This document shows positions 38,533 through 48,068 of a DNA stretch of 64,000 nucleotides, in pieces. Positions within the stretch are counted from its first letter, which is position 1; every line of letters begins with the position of its first letter. The translations under genes were made by a program, and so were the position numbers. Source of the stretch: Sphingomonas sp. Leaf407 (lineage in GTDB: Bacteria; Pseudomonadota; Alphaproteobacteria; Sphingomonadales; Sphingomonadaceae); contig NZ_LMQO01000001.1 in the NCBI RefSeq assembly GCF_001425385.1, forward strand, positions 558,001 to 622,000, written 5' to 3'. The notes below the pieces were generated by a model. It made no database searches and was not told the DNA's origin. It saw only the letters and a program-made list of their open reading frames with translations.

Positions 38533-39789
38533 TTAAATGTCAATTAACCCGACAAGGTCGAGTGCTTCGTACAGCGCGATCCGCGCTGCCTCGATCCTTT
38601 CGATCAGCGCCGGATCGCCGATGTCGCCCGGCGCGATGCGTTCGGGCCAGTATGCCTCGATGACCGCCGCGATCCGGTCGAGCTTCGCCTCGTCGACTAT
38701 AAAGCGCGGATCGATGTTCGCCGGATCGGCGACGACGCGCAGCCGCAGACAGGCGGGGCCGCCGCCATTGGCCATCGATTCGCGCACGTCGACGACCTCC
38801 AGCCGCCGGATCGGCCCGTTGCCCGCGACCAGTTCGGTCAGCCATGCCCAGACCGACGGCGTGTCGCGCGCCTCGGCGGGCAGGATCAGCGCCATGCCCT
38901 CGCCGCCGGGCAACGTCACCAGTTGCGCGTTGAACAGGTAGGAGGCGATGGCGTCCGCCAGCGAGACGCGCGCGGCGGGCACCTCGACGATCTCGACCGA
39001 CGGCATCGCCGCGCGCAGGTCGGCGAAAAAACCGTCGCGGTCCTCGAACGCCTGCTGGTGCACAAACAGCACACGCTCGTTGGCGACCGCGACGACATCG
39101 TTGTGGAACGCACCGGCGGCGATCGCCGCATCGGACTGGCGGACGAACAATGTGCGGGCGGGGTCGAGCCGGTGGGTCCGCGCGGTGGCTTCGCTGGCAA
39201 CACGGTGCTGGCGGGCCGGGAAGGGGCCGCCGCCCACGCCATAGACGAACACCTCGACGCCCGGCGCATCGTGGGTGTAGCACAGCCGCATGTGGTTGGC
39301 CGCGCCCTCGTCACCGAACGGGGCGGGAACCGGGCTGTGGACCGCGAACGCCGGATCGGCGAAGGCGGTGCGCAGTTGCGCCAGCGTCTGCGGCCATTCG
39401 TGGCTGCGATGCGGCATCGTCACCAGATTGGCGACCGACAGGTGGCAGCGCCCGTCGCCGCAATCGGGCGCGGGCGAGACGGTCGCGGCATTGGCCGCCC
39501 ACATCGCCGACGCCGATAACGCCTGCGCCTGCAACTCCGGCGTGGCATCGGCATAATCGATCGACAGCGCCTCCAGCCAGCGCCGGTCGGGCCGGGCATG
39601 GGGCAGCAATATGCCCTGCGTCAGCCCCAGCGCGAGGTTGGCGCGCATCTTCGCCACCCCCTGCAACGCGGCGGCGCGAGGGCGGGAGACTTCGCCCGCG
39701 TTGCGCGTCGCGGCGAGGTTGCCGTGGCTCAGCCCCGCATAATTGTGGCTCGGCCCGATGATGCCGTCGAAGTTGATCTCGCGCAGCAT
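38533..39789 (-). CDS. astB: N-succinylarginine dihydrolase
   Basis: 418 residues. AstB turns N2-succinylarginine into N2-succinylornithine, CO2 and ammonia, the second step of arginine catabolism by the AST pathway. It opens MLREINFDGIIGPSHNYAGLSHGNLA, with the amidinotransferase-fold motif; FHNDVVAVANE and the C-terminal SMANGGGPACLRLRV carry catalytic residues including the His and Cys-containing loop. Start 39789 is 1 bp after the astA stop. astC, astD and astE are not in the window. Confidence 0.95.
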   Translation of the reverse strand: MLREINFDGIIGPSHNYAGLSHGNLAATRNAGEVSRPRAAALQGVAKMRANLALGLTQGILLPHARPDRRWLEALSIDYADATPELQAQALSASAMWAANAATVSPAPDCGDGRCHLSVANLVTMPHRSHEWPQTLAQLRTAFADPAFAVHSPVPAPFGDEGAANHMRLCYTHDAPGVEVFVYGVGGGPFPARQHRVASEATARTHRLDPARTLFVRQSDAAIAAGAFHNDVVAVANERVLFVHQQAFEDRDGFFADLRAAMPSVEIVEVPAARVSLADAIASYLFNAQLVTLPGGEGMALILPAEARDTPSVWAWLTELVAGNGPIRRLEVVDVRESMANGGGPACLRLRVVADPANIDPRFIVDEAKLDRIAAVIEAYWPERIAPGDIGDPALIERIEAARIALYEALDLVGLIDI

Positions 39790-39790
39790 C

Positions 39791-40801
39791 CTATCGCTCC
39801 ACATGATGCAGGGTCGCGCCGACCTCGACGCCGAGCGCGCGGGCGGCTTGCGGGTCGATCGCGATGCCGTCGCCCCGCAGCGTCACTTCGCCCAGACAGG
39901 CGCGAAAGTCGCCCAGCCGCCCGGTCGACAGGATCGACGGCGTGCCGCCGCCCGCGATCTCCACGACCTTGCCCTCGCGCCGGTCGCGCACCGTCGCGAT
40001 CTGGTCGGTCCGCGCGGTCATCGACGGGCCGCCGTCGAAGATGTCGACGTATTTCTCATAGGCGAAGCCCTCGTTCTCCAGCATCCGCATCGCCGCGCGC
40101 CCGGTCGGGTGCGGCAGGCCGATGACGCCGCGCGCCGCTTCGGGCAGCATCGCGATATAGACCGGGTGGCGCGGCATCAGGTCGGCGATGAACTGGTTGC
40201 CGTGGATGGCGTTGAACTGGTCGGCATCCTGAAAACTCATGCCGAAGAACCTCCCTGCGACCCCGTCCCAGAACGGCGATCCCCCCGCCTCGTCGATGAT
40301 CCCGCGCAATTCCGCCAGCACCCGGTCGGCGAAGCGCGCGCGGTGGCGGGCGATGAACAGATAGCGCGAGCGGGCGAGCAGCAGCCCCAGCCCGCCGGCG
40401 CGCTCGCCGGGATGGAGGAACAGCCCGCCGACCTCGCTCGATCCTTCCAGATCGTTGACGAGGTTGAGGATTTCGGCGCGGAACGTGCGGCCCAGCGCCT
40501 CGCTGTGCTTGGTCAGCGTGGCGACGCGATAGGAATAGAACGGCCAGCGCTGCCCGACCTTGGTGAAAATCTGCGACGTGCCGCGTACCTCGCCGGTGTC
40601 GATATTCTCCAGCACCAGCACGAATGCCTCGTCGCGGGGTTCGTCCTCGTCATGGGCAAAGGCAAGCGCGCTGCGTTCCAGCTTGGCGATCAGCGCGTTG
40701 CGATCGGGCGGCAGGTTGGTGAAGCCGCCGCCGGTCAGCTTGGCCATTTCGTAGAGATATTTCAGATCGTCTTGGCGCGCGGCACGGATGCGGAACGTCA
40801 C
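39791..40801 (-). CDS. astA: Arginine N-succinyltransferase
   Basis: 336 residues. AstA transfers succinyl from succinyl-CoA to arginine. It opens TFRIRAARQDDLKYLYEMA and contains GGGFTNLPPDR, GLFLHPGERAGGLGLLLARSRYLF and FWDGVAGRFFGMSFQDAD, all typical. The GTG start at 40801 overlaps the stop of the upstream hydrolase by 4 bp (GTGA) and is the right position for the fold. It forms an operon with astB and the hydrolase. Confidence 0.95.
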   Translation of the reverse strand: MTFRIRAARQDDLKYLYEMAKLTGGGFTNLPPDRNALIAKLERSALAFAHDEDEPRDEAFVLVLENIDTGEVRGTSQIFTKVGQRWPFYSYRVATLTKHSEALGRTFRAEILNLVNDLEGSSEVGGLFLHPGERAGGLGLLLARSRYLFIARHRARFADRVLAELRGIIDEAGGSPFWDGVAGRFFGMSFQDADQFNAIHGNQFIADLMPRHPVYIAMLPEAARGVIGLPHPTGRAAMRMLENEGFAYEKYVDIFDGGPSMTARTDQIATVRDRREGKVVEIAGGGTPSILSTGRLGDFRACLGEVTLRGDGIAIDPQAARALGVEVGATLHHVER

Positions 40802-42006
40802 AGGCCCCCCTTGCGCGCGATGCGCGATATGGCGACCGCCGACAGCGCGGCACGTTCGGCCAGGCTGTCGACGATCATATATTCGTCCGGCGAATGGATC
40901 GCGCCACCGCGCACGCCCATGGTGTCGATCACCGCCACCCCTTGCGCGGCGATGTTGTTGCCGTCGCACACCCCGCCGGTGTCGCGCCACGCTATCGGGA
41001 TGCTCAGGTCGCTACCCGTCGCCTGCACCAGCGCGAACAGCTTCGCCGCCTCGCGGTCGATCGGTTTGGGCGGCCGGTTGAAGCTACCGTGGCGGGAAAT
41101 GGCGACGTCGCGCTCTTCCGCGACCTCGGCGATGATGCGGTCGATCGCCGCGTCGGCGCGGGCGATGTCGGCGGCGGCCTTCGGGCGGAAGTTGACGCGC
41201 AGCACTGCATGGTCGGGCACGACGTTGTTCGGCCCGCCGCCATCGATCCGTGCGGGATTGACCGCGAGGCCGGGGCCGCCCTCCGCCGCCAGTCGCAGCG
41301 CGAGATCGGCGGCGGCGACCACCGCGTTGCGACCCTCCTCCGGGTTGCGCCCGGCATGCGCGCTGCGCCCGGTGACGGTCAGCGAGAAATTGCCGGTGCC
41401 GCCGCGCGCGCCGGCCAGCGTCCCGTCGGGCAGCGCCGGTTCATAGGTGAAGGCGGCGACCTTGCCCACCGCATGGGCCTCGATCAGCGCGGCGGAGGCG
41501 AACGACCCGGTTTCCTCGTCGGAATTGACGACCACGTCATAACCGAAGTCCGTTGGCGGCCCGCCCCGCTCGATCGCGCCCAGCGCGGCGAGCAGCACCG
41601 CCAGCCCGCCCTTCATGTCCGCCGCACCGGGACCATTCAGCACGGCGGGTTCGCTGTAGCGCGCCTCCTGAAACGGATGATCGACGCCGTACACCGTGTC
41701 CATATGCCCGGTGAACAACATCCGGCAGGCCGCCTGCGGACGAACGCGCAGCAGCAGGTGGCGGCCATGCTCGATCGCCCGCACCCGCCCGTCCGGCTCG
41801 ACCGCATCGACCGGGGCGGGGTCGACCAGCGTCAGTTCGCCGGGCAGGATCGCGAAGGCATCGGTCAGCAATCCAGCCATCGTCGCGAGGCCCGGCAGGT
41901 TGCGCGTCCCGCTGTTCACCGCGACCCAGCGTTCGACCGATCGCAGCATCGCAGGCCCGTCGATATGCTCGATCAGCCGCCGTTCGTCAGACGATACTCT
42001 CTCCAT
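40798..42006 (-). CDS. M20-family metallohydrolase linked to ast genes
   Basis: 402 residues. Zinc-site motifs of M20 peptidases: FTGHMDTV, LNGPGAADMKGG, NSDEETGS (catalytic Glu) and YEPALPDG. The dimerisation domain is present. It looks like the carboxypeptidase G2/ArgE-DapE group, which includes deacylases and desuccinylases. It is the first gene of a 4-bp-overlapping run with astA and astB, suggesting a role in the same pathway, perhaps on an N-succinyl amino acid; this is inference. Confidence 0.85.
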   Translation of the reverse strand: MERVSSDERRLIEHIDGPAMLRSVERWVAVNSGTRNLPGLATMAGLLTDAFAILPGELTLVDPAPVDAVEPDGRVRAIEHGRHLLLRVRPQAACRMLFTGHMDTVYGVDHPFQEARYSEPAVLNGPGAADMKGGLAVLLAALGAIERGGPPTDFGYDVVVNSDEETGSFASAALIEAHAVGKVAAFTYEPALPDGTLAGARGGTGNFSLTVTGRSAHAGRNPEEGRNAVVAAADLALRLAAEGGPGLAVNPARIDGGGPNNVVPDHAVLRVNFRPKAAADIARADAAIDRIIAEVAEERDVAISRHGSFNRPPKPIDREAAKLFALVQATGSDLSIPIAWRDTGGVCDGNNIAAQGVAVIDTMGVRGGAIHSPDEYMIVDSLAERAALSAVAISRIARKGGL

Positions 42007-42026
42007 GGAAGAGGGGTGTAGCCTGC

Positions 42027-42923
42027 CTAGAAGGCGTAGACCAGCGATGCCCGCCCGGTGGTGTCGGCGTTGACCCGCCCGGCGGGGGGCAGGCTTTCAT
42101 ACTGGATATTATAGGAAAACCGCGCCGACAGCGGCCCGAGCAACTTGGCATCGATCGCGGTCAGGCTGGTGACGGTGCTGTTCGCCGCCTGGAGATAGGC
42201 CGAGGTGTCCTGCCGCAGCGTCAACGCCGAGGTCAGCTTCCAGTCGAGATCGACCGACCCGCGCCCCGCAAGGTTGCGCTCGACATTGCCGTCGGTGAAG
42301 GTCGTATGGCGGAACGCCGGTCCCAGTTCGACGTCGAGCGTGATCGGCCCGCGCGCCAGCACGGTATAGCCCGCCCCGCCCGATGCCGAATAGCGGTCAT
42401 AATAGCCGAAGAACTGGTCCGATTCATACTGCGCCGCGCCATAGACGTAGAGCCTGTCGTCGACCTTGTAGTTCGGTTCGAACGCCGCGAGATAATGTTC
42501 GCGGGTGGTGAGGTTGTTCGTCTCCTGATAATCCGCCTGCAACTTCAGCTTGTGCCGCCAGCGATAGCCTTCGCGTGACAGGTCGAGCACGCCGGTGACG
42601 CCCAGCGTGTTCGAATTGCCGCCGTTGATCCAGCCGCCGATCTCGGCCCGCCCTTTCAGCAGCGCGCCGAACGAGGCGGTGCGCAGCAGCTTGACGTTCT
42701 TTTCGCTGCGTTCGGACGTATAATGCGACGCCAGTTCGGCGATCTTCTGCGAATGTTTCGGCGCGGCCTTGCGCGCATATTTGACGATGGTGGCGACGTC
42801 GCCGTCGTTGCCCGACGCCATCGCTTCTTCCAGCATCGTGCGGATCTCGATCGGCAGATCGGGTTCCGGCGGCAGGTCCGCATAATAGGCGCCGAGCGGC
42901 AGCAGGAACAGGGGGTTGGGCAT
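42027..42923 (-). CDS. DUF481-like outer-membrane beta-barrel protein
   Basis: 298 residues. After an N-terminal region with a short helical segment, the C-terminal two-thirds alternate beta-strands with aromatic ends (YRWRHKLKLQADYQETNN, AAQYESDQFFGYYDRYS, FSYNIQYESLPP) and the last residue is Phe, as expected of outer-membrane barrels. This resembles the YdiY/DUF481 family of salt-induced proteins. Start ATG 42923 has CGGAG about 5 nt upstream; GTG 42929 is in frame. A cleaved signal peptide is not obvious, which is odd for this class. Substrate unknown. Confidence 0.75.
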   Translation of the reverse strand: MPNPLFLLPLGAYYADLPPEPDLPIEIRTMLEEAMASGNDGDVATIVKYARKAAPKHSQKIAELASHYTSERSEKNVKLLRTASFGALLKGRAEIGGWINGGNSNTLGVTGVLDLSREGYRWRHKLKLQADYQETNNLTTREHYLAAFEPNYKVDDRLYVYGAAQYESDQFFGYYDRYSASGGAGYTVLARGPITLDVELGPAFRHTTFTDGNVERNLAGRGSVDLDWKLTSALTLRQDTSAYLQAANSTVTSLTAIDAKLLGPLSARFSYNIQYESLPPAGRVNADTTGRASLVYAF

Positions 42924-42988
42924 CGCCACTCCGCTATAGCCGATCCGCTTGCCGCAGCGTGAACGCTCCGTCGCGTCTCAAGGGCGGC

Positions 42989-43468
42989 TCACCGGTGCAG
43001 GTGCGGGGAAAAGGCAGCGATCACCGCTTCGTACAGCGTCTTCTTGAACGGCACGATCATCGTCGGCAGGTCGGCGGGGTCGGCCCAGCGCCATGCGCGG
43101 AACTCGGGCTCGGGTGTCTGGATGTCGATGTCGCCGTCCTCACCGTCGAATGCGAACAGGAACCAGCGCTGGCGCTGGCCGCGCCATTTGCCCTTCCAGA
43201 TGCGGCCGATCATATCGTCGGGCAGGTCGTAGAACAGCTCGTCGGGCGCCTCGGCGATCAGCCGGACCTTGGTCGCGACCACCCCGGTTTCCTCGCGCAA
43301 TTCGCGCACGGCGGCGTCGAGGGGTGCCTCACCGGGATCGATACCGCCCTGCGGCATCTGCCACGCCTCCAGCGTCGAATCGAGCCGCTGGCCGACGAAG
43401 ATCTGTCCGTCGCGGTTCATCAGCATGACGCCCGCGCAGGGGCGATAGGGGAGCGAAGTCTTGTCCAT
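42989..43468 (-). CDS. rppH: RNA pyrophosphohydrolase
   Basis: 159 residues. RppH removes pyrophosphate from the 5' end of mRNA to start decay. The Nudix box runs GGIDPGEAPLDAAVRELREE to TGV, matching GX5EX7REUXEEXGU. It opens YRPCAGVMLMN and has RWFLFAFDGED, both typical of RppH. Length is normal. The preceding alpha/beta hydrolase gene ends 10 bp upstream on the same strand. Confidence 0.94.
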   Translation of the reverse strand: MDKTSLPYRPCAGVMLMNRDGQIFVGQRLDSTLEAWQMPQGGIDPGEAPLDAAVRELREETGVVATKVRLIAEAPDELFYDLPDDMIGRIWKGKWRGQRQRWFLFAFDGEDGDIDIQTPEPEFRAWRWADPADLPTMIVPFKKTLYEAVIAAFSPHLHR

Positions 43469-43478
43469 GTCGGCTCCC

Positions 43479-44480
43479 TTACCGCGTGCCCGCCGCCTGC
43501 GCCATCACCCGGTCGGCCTCCGCCTCGGTCACGATCGTCTTCAACACCGCCAGCGCGCCCGCGACATCGCCGACGCTGGAGGGGATCGCGCGGCGCAGCG
43601 TCACGAACCCATGGATATTGCCCCGCGCCTCGCGGAAATTGACGGCCACGCCCGCCTGCGCCAGCTTCGCGGCATAGGCCCGCCCCTGATCGCGGATCGG
43701 GTCGAGGCTCGCGGTCAGCACCAGCGCGCGCGGCAGGTCGTGACAATCGCCCAGCAGCGGCGACCCGCGCACCTGCGACGGGTCCGATCGATAGGCGTCG
43801 GCGAAATACTGCAATCCCTCGCGGGTCAGCAGATAGCCATCGGCGAACTGCTCGAACGACGGATAGGCTTGCGAGAAGTCCGCCGCCGGATAGATCGGAA
43901 ATTGCGCGATCACCGGTACGGCGGCGGGTGCGTCGCGCAGGGCCATCGCGGTGGTGATGGTCAGCTTGCCGCCCGCGCTGTCGCCGGCCAGCACCAGCGA
44001 TGCGACCTTCAGCCCCAGTTCGGGCGGCGCGTCGGCCACCCACCGCGCCGCCGCCTCGGCATCGTCGGGCGCGGTCGGCCACGGATGTTCGGGGGCGAGG
44101 CGATAGGCGACCGACACCACCGGCAGGTCGAGCGTGCGCGCCATTTCGGCGCAGAAGCCGGCATGGGTCGCGACATCGCCGATCACGAAGCCACCACCGT
44201 GATAGAAGACGACCACCGGCCCGGCGACCCGGTCCTCGCAGGTGTCGAACACCCGCGCGCCGATCGTACCGCCAGCCACCGGAATGGCCACGTCACGCAT
44301 CACCGCCAGATCGCCGACGCCCAGATCGGCGACGTCCTTCATCGCCAGATACTGCGCCCGCGCCGCCGGGGCATCGAGTTCGTGCATCCGTGGCCCCGGC
44401 ACGCGCGCCAGATAGTCGAGGAACACCCGCACATCGGGCCGGACATACGGATCGGACAAACGGCGTCTCCTGTGGACCAT
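43479..44480 (-). CDS. Alpha/beta hydrolase, hormone-sensitive lipase (family IV) type
   Basis: 333 residues. Oxyanion motif HGGGFV near 95, nucleophile Ser in GDSAGG, acid Asp in LDPIRDQG and His in NIHGFVTL, giving a complete Ser-Asp-His triad. Such enzymes cleave short-chain esters or lactones; the substrate is open. The ATG start is at 44480; an in-frame TTG at 44459 (LSDPYVRPDV) would remove a basic N-terminal MVHRRRR. Divergent from the HDAC-like gene. Confidence 0.87.
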   Translation of the reverse strand: MVHRRRRLSDPYVRPDVRVFLDYLARVPGPRMHELDAPAARAQYLAMKDVADLGVGDLAVMRDVAIPVAGGTIGARVFDTCEDRVAGPVVVFYHGGGFVIGDVATHAGFCAEMARTLDLPVVSVAYRLAPEHPWPTAPDDAEAAARWVADAPPELGLKVASLVLAGDSAGGKLTITTAMALRDAPAAVPVIAQFPIYPAADFSQAYPSFEQFADGYLLTREGLQYFADAYRSDPSQVRGSPLLGDCHDLPRALVLTASLDPIRDQGRAYAAKLAQAGVAVNFREARGNIHGFVTLRRAIPSSVGDVAGALAVLKTIVTEAEADRVMAQAAGTR

Positions 44481-44519
44481 GCGCGTTGCGGCGCGGGGCT
44501 TGCCCCCTACCTATGCAGC

Positions 44520-45428
44520 GTGATCCCCGTCGTCCACCACCCCGACTATGTCGCCGAAGCGCCGCCCGGCAGCCGCTATCGCTGGGGCAAGAACGGCCTC
44601 GTCCGTGACCTGCTCATCGATCTGGGCGACCGGGTGGAATGGCACGAAGGCCCGCCCATGCCGCGCGCGTGGATCGAGGCGGTGCATGACGACGACTATG
44701 TCGCCGAGGTGATCGAGGCGCGGGTGCCCCCGGTCAAGGAACGGCGGATCGGTTTCGCCGTCACCCCGCCGATGGCGTTGCGCGCGCAGGCGGTGCCTGG
44801 CGGCACCTATGCCGCCGCGCGGGTGGCGATCGATCGCGGCTATGCCGCCAACACCGCCGGGGGCAGCCACCATGCCCTGGCCGATACCGGGGCGGGCTAT
44901 TGCGTGTTCAACGACCTCGCCATCGCCGCCCACCGGCTGGTCGAGGAGGGGACGTGCAAGCGGGTCCTGGTGGTCGATGTCGACGTGCATCAGGGCGACG
45001 GCACCGCCTCGCTGCTCGCCGGGCGGCATGGCCTCGCGACCTATTCGATCCATGCCGAAAAGAATTTTCCGGCGCGGAAAGCCCGCTCGACGCTCGACGT
45101 GGGCCTGCCCGACGGGGTGGGCGACGACGAATATCTGGCGACGCTGGAGGCGACATTGGTGCCGCTGATCGATTCGTTCGCGCCGTCGCTGCTGCTGTAT
45201 CAGGCGGGGGTCGATCCGTTCGCCGGCGACCGGCTCGGGCGGCTGGCGCTCACGCAAGGCGGCCTGATCGAGCGCGACCGCTGGATGGGGCGGCTGGCGC
45301 GCGCGAAGGGACTGCCGATCGCCAGTGCGCTGGGTGGTGGCTACGGCGACCTCCTCGAAGTAGCGCATCGCCATATCGCGTCGATCGTCGCGGTGGCGGA
45401 GGGAACCGGGGTCGCTGCGCAGGCGTAA
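44520..45428 (+). CDS. Histone deacetylase-family amidohydrolase
   Basis: 302 residues. Zinc-site motifs: GGSHHALADTGAGYCVFND (His pair near 118), VVDVDVHQGDGTA (Asp/His ligands) and LLYQAGVDPFAGDRLGRL. Bacterial members remove acyl groups from amines or acetylated proteins (AcuC, polyamine deacetylases). The GTG at 44520 is the only suitable in-frame start close to the first conserved strand; the longer frame is antisense to the upstream hydrolase. It is followed by phr, 9 bp away. Confidence 0.88.
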   Translation: MIPVVHHPDYVAEAPPGSRYRWGKNGLVRDLLIDLGDRVEWHEGPPMPRAWIEAVHDDDYVAEVIEARVPPVKERRIGFAVTPPMALRAQAVPGGTYAAARVAIDRGYAANTAGGSHHALADTGAGYCVFNDLAIAAHRLVEEGTCKRVLVVDVDVHQGDGTASLLAGRHGLATYSIHAEKNFPARKARSTLDVGLPDGVGDDEYLATLEATLVPLIDSFAPSLLLYQAGVDPFAGDRLGRLALTQGGLIERDRWMGRLARAKGLPIASALGGGYGDLLEVAHRHIASIVAVAEGTGVAAQA

Positions 45429-45437
45429 CGTCGCTCG

Positions 45438-46799
45438 ATGACCGATTCCGTCCTGCTCTGGCTCCGCCAGGACCTCCGCCTGCGTGACCACCCCGCGCTC
45501 GTCGCCGCCGCCCACGCCGGGGCGGTGATCCCGGTCTATGTCCTCGACGACGATGCACCGGGCGACTGGCGCATCGGCGGCGCGCAACGCTGGTGGCTGC
45601 ACCACAGCCTGACCGCGCTCGACAAGGCGCTGCGCGACAAAGGCTCGCGCCTGATCCTGCGGCGCGGCGACGCGGTGAAGGAATTGCAGGTGCTCCTGCA
45701 CGAAACCGGCGCGGGCGAAATCCACGCGATGCGCCACTACGAACCATGGTGGGTCAAGGCACAGGACGCGCTCGGCGACCGGCTGACGCTCCACGACGGC
45801 AACCACCTGCGCCCGCCCGAAAGCGTCACCACCGGGTCGGGCGGGATGTTCAAAATCTATTCGTCGTTCTGGAAGGCGCTCAACCGGATGCTGCCGCCCG
45901 ACGATCCGGTCGCAGCGCCCCGCAGCATTCCCGCGCCGCCCAAATGGCCGAAGTCGGACAAGCTCGCCGACTGGACCCTGCTGCCGACCAAGCCCGACTG
46001 GTCGACTGCGTTCAAGGCATGGACCCCCGGCGAGGACGGCGCGCACGCCGCGCTCAAATCGTTCGAGGACCGGGTCGACGACTACGACACCGCCCGCAAC
46101 CTGCCCTCGATCGACGGCAGCTCCAACCTGTCGCCCCACCTCCACCATGGCGAGATTTCTCCGCGCCAGGTCTGGGCCGCGCTCGACGGGTCGGGTGACA
46201 GCCTGACGACCTTCCGCAAGGAACTGGCGTGGCGCGACTTCGCCAGCGGCGTCATCCTGTCGATGCCCGACTATGCCGACGCCAACGGCCGCCCCCGCTA
46301 CGACGCGATGCCATGGCGCACCGGCGCCGCCGCGAAGCGCGACCTCAAGGCGTGGCAGGAAGGGCGCACCGGCTATCCGATCGTCGACGCCGGCATGCGG
46401 CAATTGTGGCAGGTCGGCTGGATGCACAACCGGGTGCGGATGATCGCCGCCTCGTTCCTCATCAAGCATCTGCTGATCGACTGGCGCGAGGGCGAGCGCT
46501 GGTACTGGGACTGTCTGGTCGATGCCGACTACGGCAACAATGCGGTCAACTGGCAATGGGTCGCGGGCACCGGGGTCGATTCGAACATGTTCGGGCGGAT
46601 CATGGCCCCGCTGACCCAGTCCGAAAAATTCGACGCCGCCGGCTATATCCGCCGCTGGGTGCCCGAACTGAAACATCTGTCCGACGCGCAAATCCACGAT
46701 CCCGACGCCGCCGGATGCCGCCCGAAGGACTATCCCGAAAAGCGGATCGACCACCGCGAGGCACGCGAACGCGCGCTGGCGGCGGCGAAAGGCGTCTGA
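45438..46799 (+). CDS. phr: Deoxyribodipyrimidine photolyase
   Basis: 453 residues. It repairs UV pyrimidine dimers using light. The N-terminal photolyase domain opens SVLLWLRQDLRLRDHPAL; the FAD domain has TGYPIVDAGMRQLWQVGWMHNR, WYWDCLVDADYGNNAVNWQW and NMFGRIMAP, all diagnostic of CPD photolyases/cryptochromes. Photolyase is preferred over cryptochrome on the full set of motifs, but a non-photolyase role cannot be excluded. The stop is 42 bp before the Cfa-like gene. Confidence 0.93.
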   Translation: MTDSVLLWLRQDLRLRDHPALVAAAHAGAVIPVYVLDDDAPGDWRIGGAQRWWLHHSLTALDKALRDKGSRLILRRGDAVKELQVLLHETGAGEIHAMRHYEPWWVKAQDALGDRLTLHDGNHLRPPESVTTGSGGMFKIYSSFWKALNRMLPPDDPVAAPRSIPAPPKWPKSDKLADWTLLPTKPDWSTAFKAWTPGEDGAHAALKSFEDRVDDYDTARNLPSIDGSSNLSPHLHHGEISPRQVWAALDGSGDSLTTFRKELAWRDFASGVILSMPDYADANGRPRYDAMPWRTGAAAKRDLKAWQEGRTGYPIVDAGMRQLWQVGWMHNRVRMIAASFLIKHLLIDWREGERWYWDCLVDADYGNNAVNWQWVAGTGVDSNMFGRIMAPLTQSEKFDAAGYIRRWVPELKHLSDAQIHDPDAAGCRPKDYPEKRIDHREARERALAAAKGV

Positions 46800-46841
46800 T
46801 CCTACTTGCCGACGGTCGCATGCCGTGCTGTCAGGCGCGCG

Positions 46842-48026
46842 ATGTCTGCCGACCCGTTCGCCCTGCTTGCTCCGCTGTTCGCCCGCGCCCTCGACCGGAT
46901 CGACCATGGCCTCGCCGTCGGCGCGATCGAGGCGACGCTGCCCGACGGGACCCGGCGTAGGCTTGGCGGGCGCGGCGACGGACCGGTGGCGATCGTCGTC
47001 CTCCACCGCTGGCGCGCGATGTGGCGGCTGGCGCGCGGAGGCTCCGCCGGCTGGTACGAGGCATGGGCCGATGGCGACTGGTCCAGCCCCGATCCGGTGC
47101 CGTTGTTCGACCTGTTCATGCGCAACGCGCAGACGCTCGGCACCGCCGCGCGCGCCGGCGGCATATCGCGGCTGCTGCGCCGGTTGAACCACCGCGCGCG
47201 CCGCAACGACCGGCCGGGGGCAAGGGCGAACATCGCCGCGCACTACGACCTCGGCAACGACTTCTACCGCGAATGGCTCGACCGCACGCTGACCTATTCC
47301 AGCGCGATCTTCGCCGACCCCCACGAACCGCTCGACACCGCGCAGCACCGCAAGCTCGCCGCGATCCTCGACCGGACGGCGACGCGGGCGGGGGACCGCA
47401 TCCTCGAAATCGGCTGCGGCTGGGGATCGTTCGCCGCCGCCGCCTCGGCCGCCGGGCGGCGGGTCGAGGCGATCACGCTCTCGCAGCGCCAACTGGCGCA
47501 GGTCGAGGCGCTGGCGCTGCCCGGCGTCGCCGTCTCGCTCACCGACTATCGCGACGTCACCGGCACGTATGACGCGATCGCCAGCATCGAAATGGTCGAG
47601 GCGGTCGGCCACGAATATTGGCCTGCCTATCTCGACACGATCGCCGCCCGGCTGAAACCCGGCGGCCGCGCCGCGCTCCAGTATATCGCCATCGCCGAAC
47701 CGCTGTTCGACGCCTATGCCGGCAATGTCGACTTCATCCAGGCGCATGTCTTTCCCGGCGGGATGCTGCTGTCCGAACCGCGCTTCCGCGCGTTGGCCGA
47801 GGCACGCGGGCTGGCATGGCGCGACGTCCACCACTTCGGCCTCGACTATGCCGAAACGCTGCGGCGCTGGCGCCACGCCTTCGACACCGCCCGCACCGAC
47901 GGCCGTCTGTCGATGATCGATGACCGGTTCGCCGATCTGTGGCGCTATTACCTGATGTATTGCGAGGGTGGGTTCCGGGGCGGCGGCATCACCGTGGCGC
48001 AGGTGACGCTGGTGAAGGGCGGCTGA
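46842..48026 (+). CDS. Cyclopropane-fatty-acyl-phospholipid synthase family methyltransferase
   Basis: 394 residues. The SAM site is ILEIGCGWGSFAAAA (about 180-195); YDLGNDFYREWLD, the FxxxD stretch and YIFPGGMLL-like AHVFPGGMLL match Cfa. It methylenates unsaturated phospholipid acyl chains or acts on a related lipid. ATG 46842 (MSADPFALLAPLF) is a better start than the TTG at 46806. A repeat element begins 43 bp after the stop. Confidence 0.87.
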   Translation: MSADPFALLAPLFARALDRIDHGLAVGAIEATLPDGTRRRLGGRGDGPVAIVVLHRWRAMWRLARGGSAGWYEAWADGDWSSPDPVPLFDLFMRNAQTLGTAARAGGISRLLRRLNHRARRNDRPGARANIAAHYDLGNDFYREWLDRTLTYSSAIFADPHEPLDTAQHRKLAAILDRTATRAGDRILEIGCGWGSFAAAASAAGRRVEAITLSQRQLAQVEALALPGVAVSLTDYRDVTGTYDAIASIEMVEAVGHEYWPAYLDTIAARLKPGGRAALQYIAIAEPLFDAYAGNVDFIQAHVFPGGMLLSEPRFRALAEARGLAWRDVHHFGLDYAETLRRWRHAFDTARTDGRLSMIDDRFADLWRYYLMYCEGGFRGGGITVAQVTLVKGG

Positions 48027-48068
48027 TCCAGGCCGGGTCGACATTCGACGAAATGGCTTCCCAATCCG

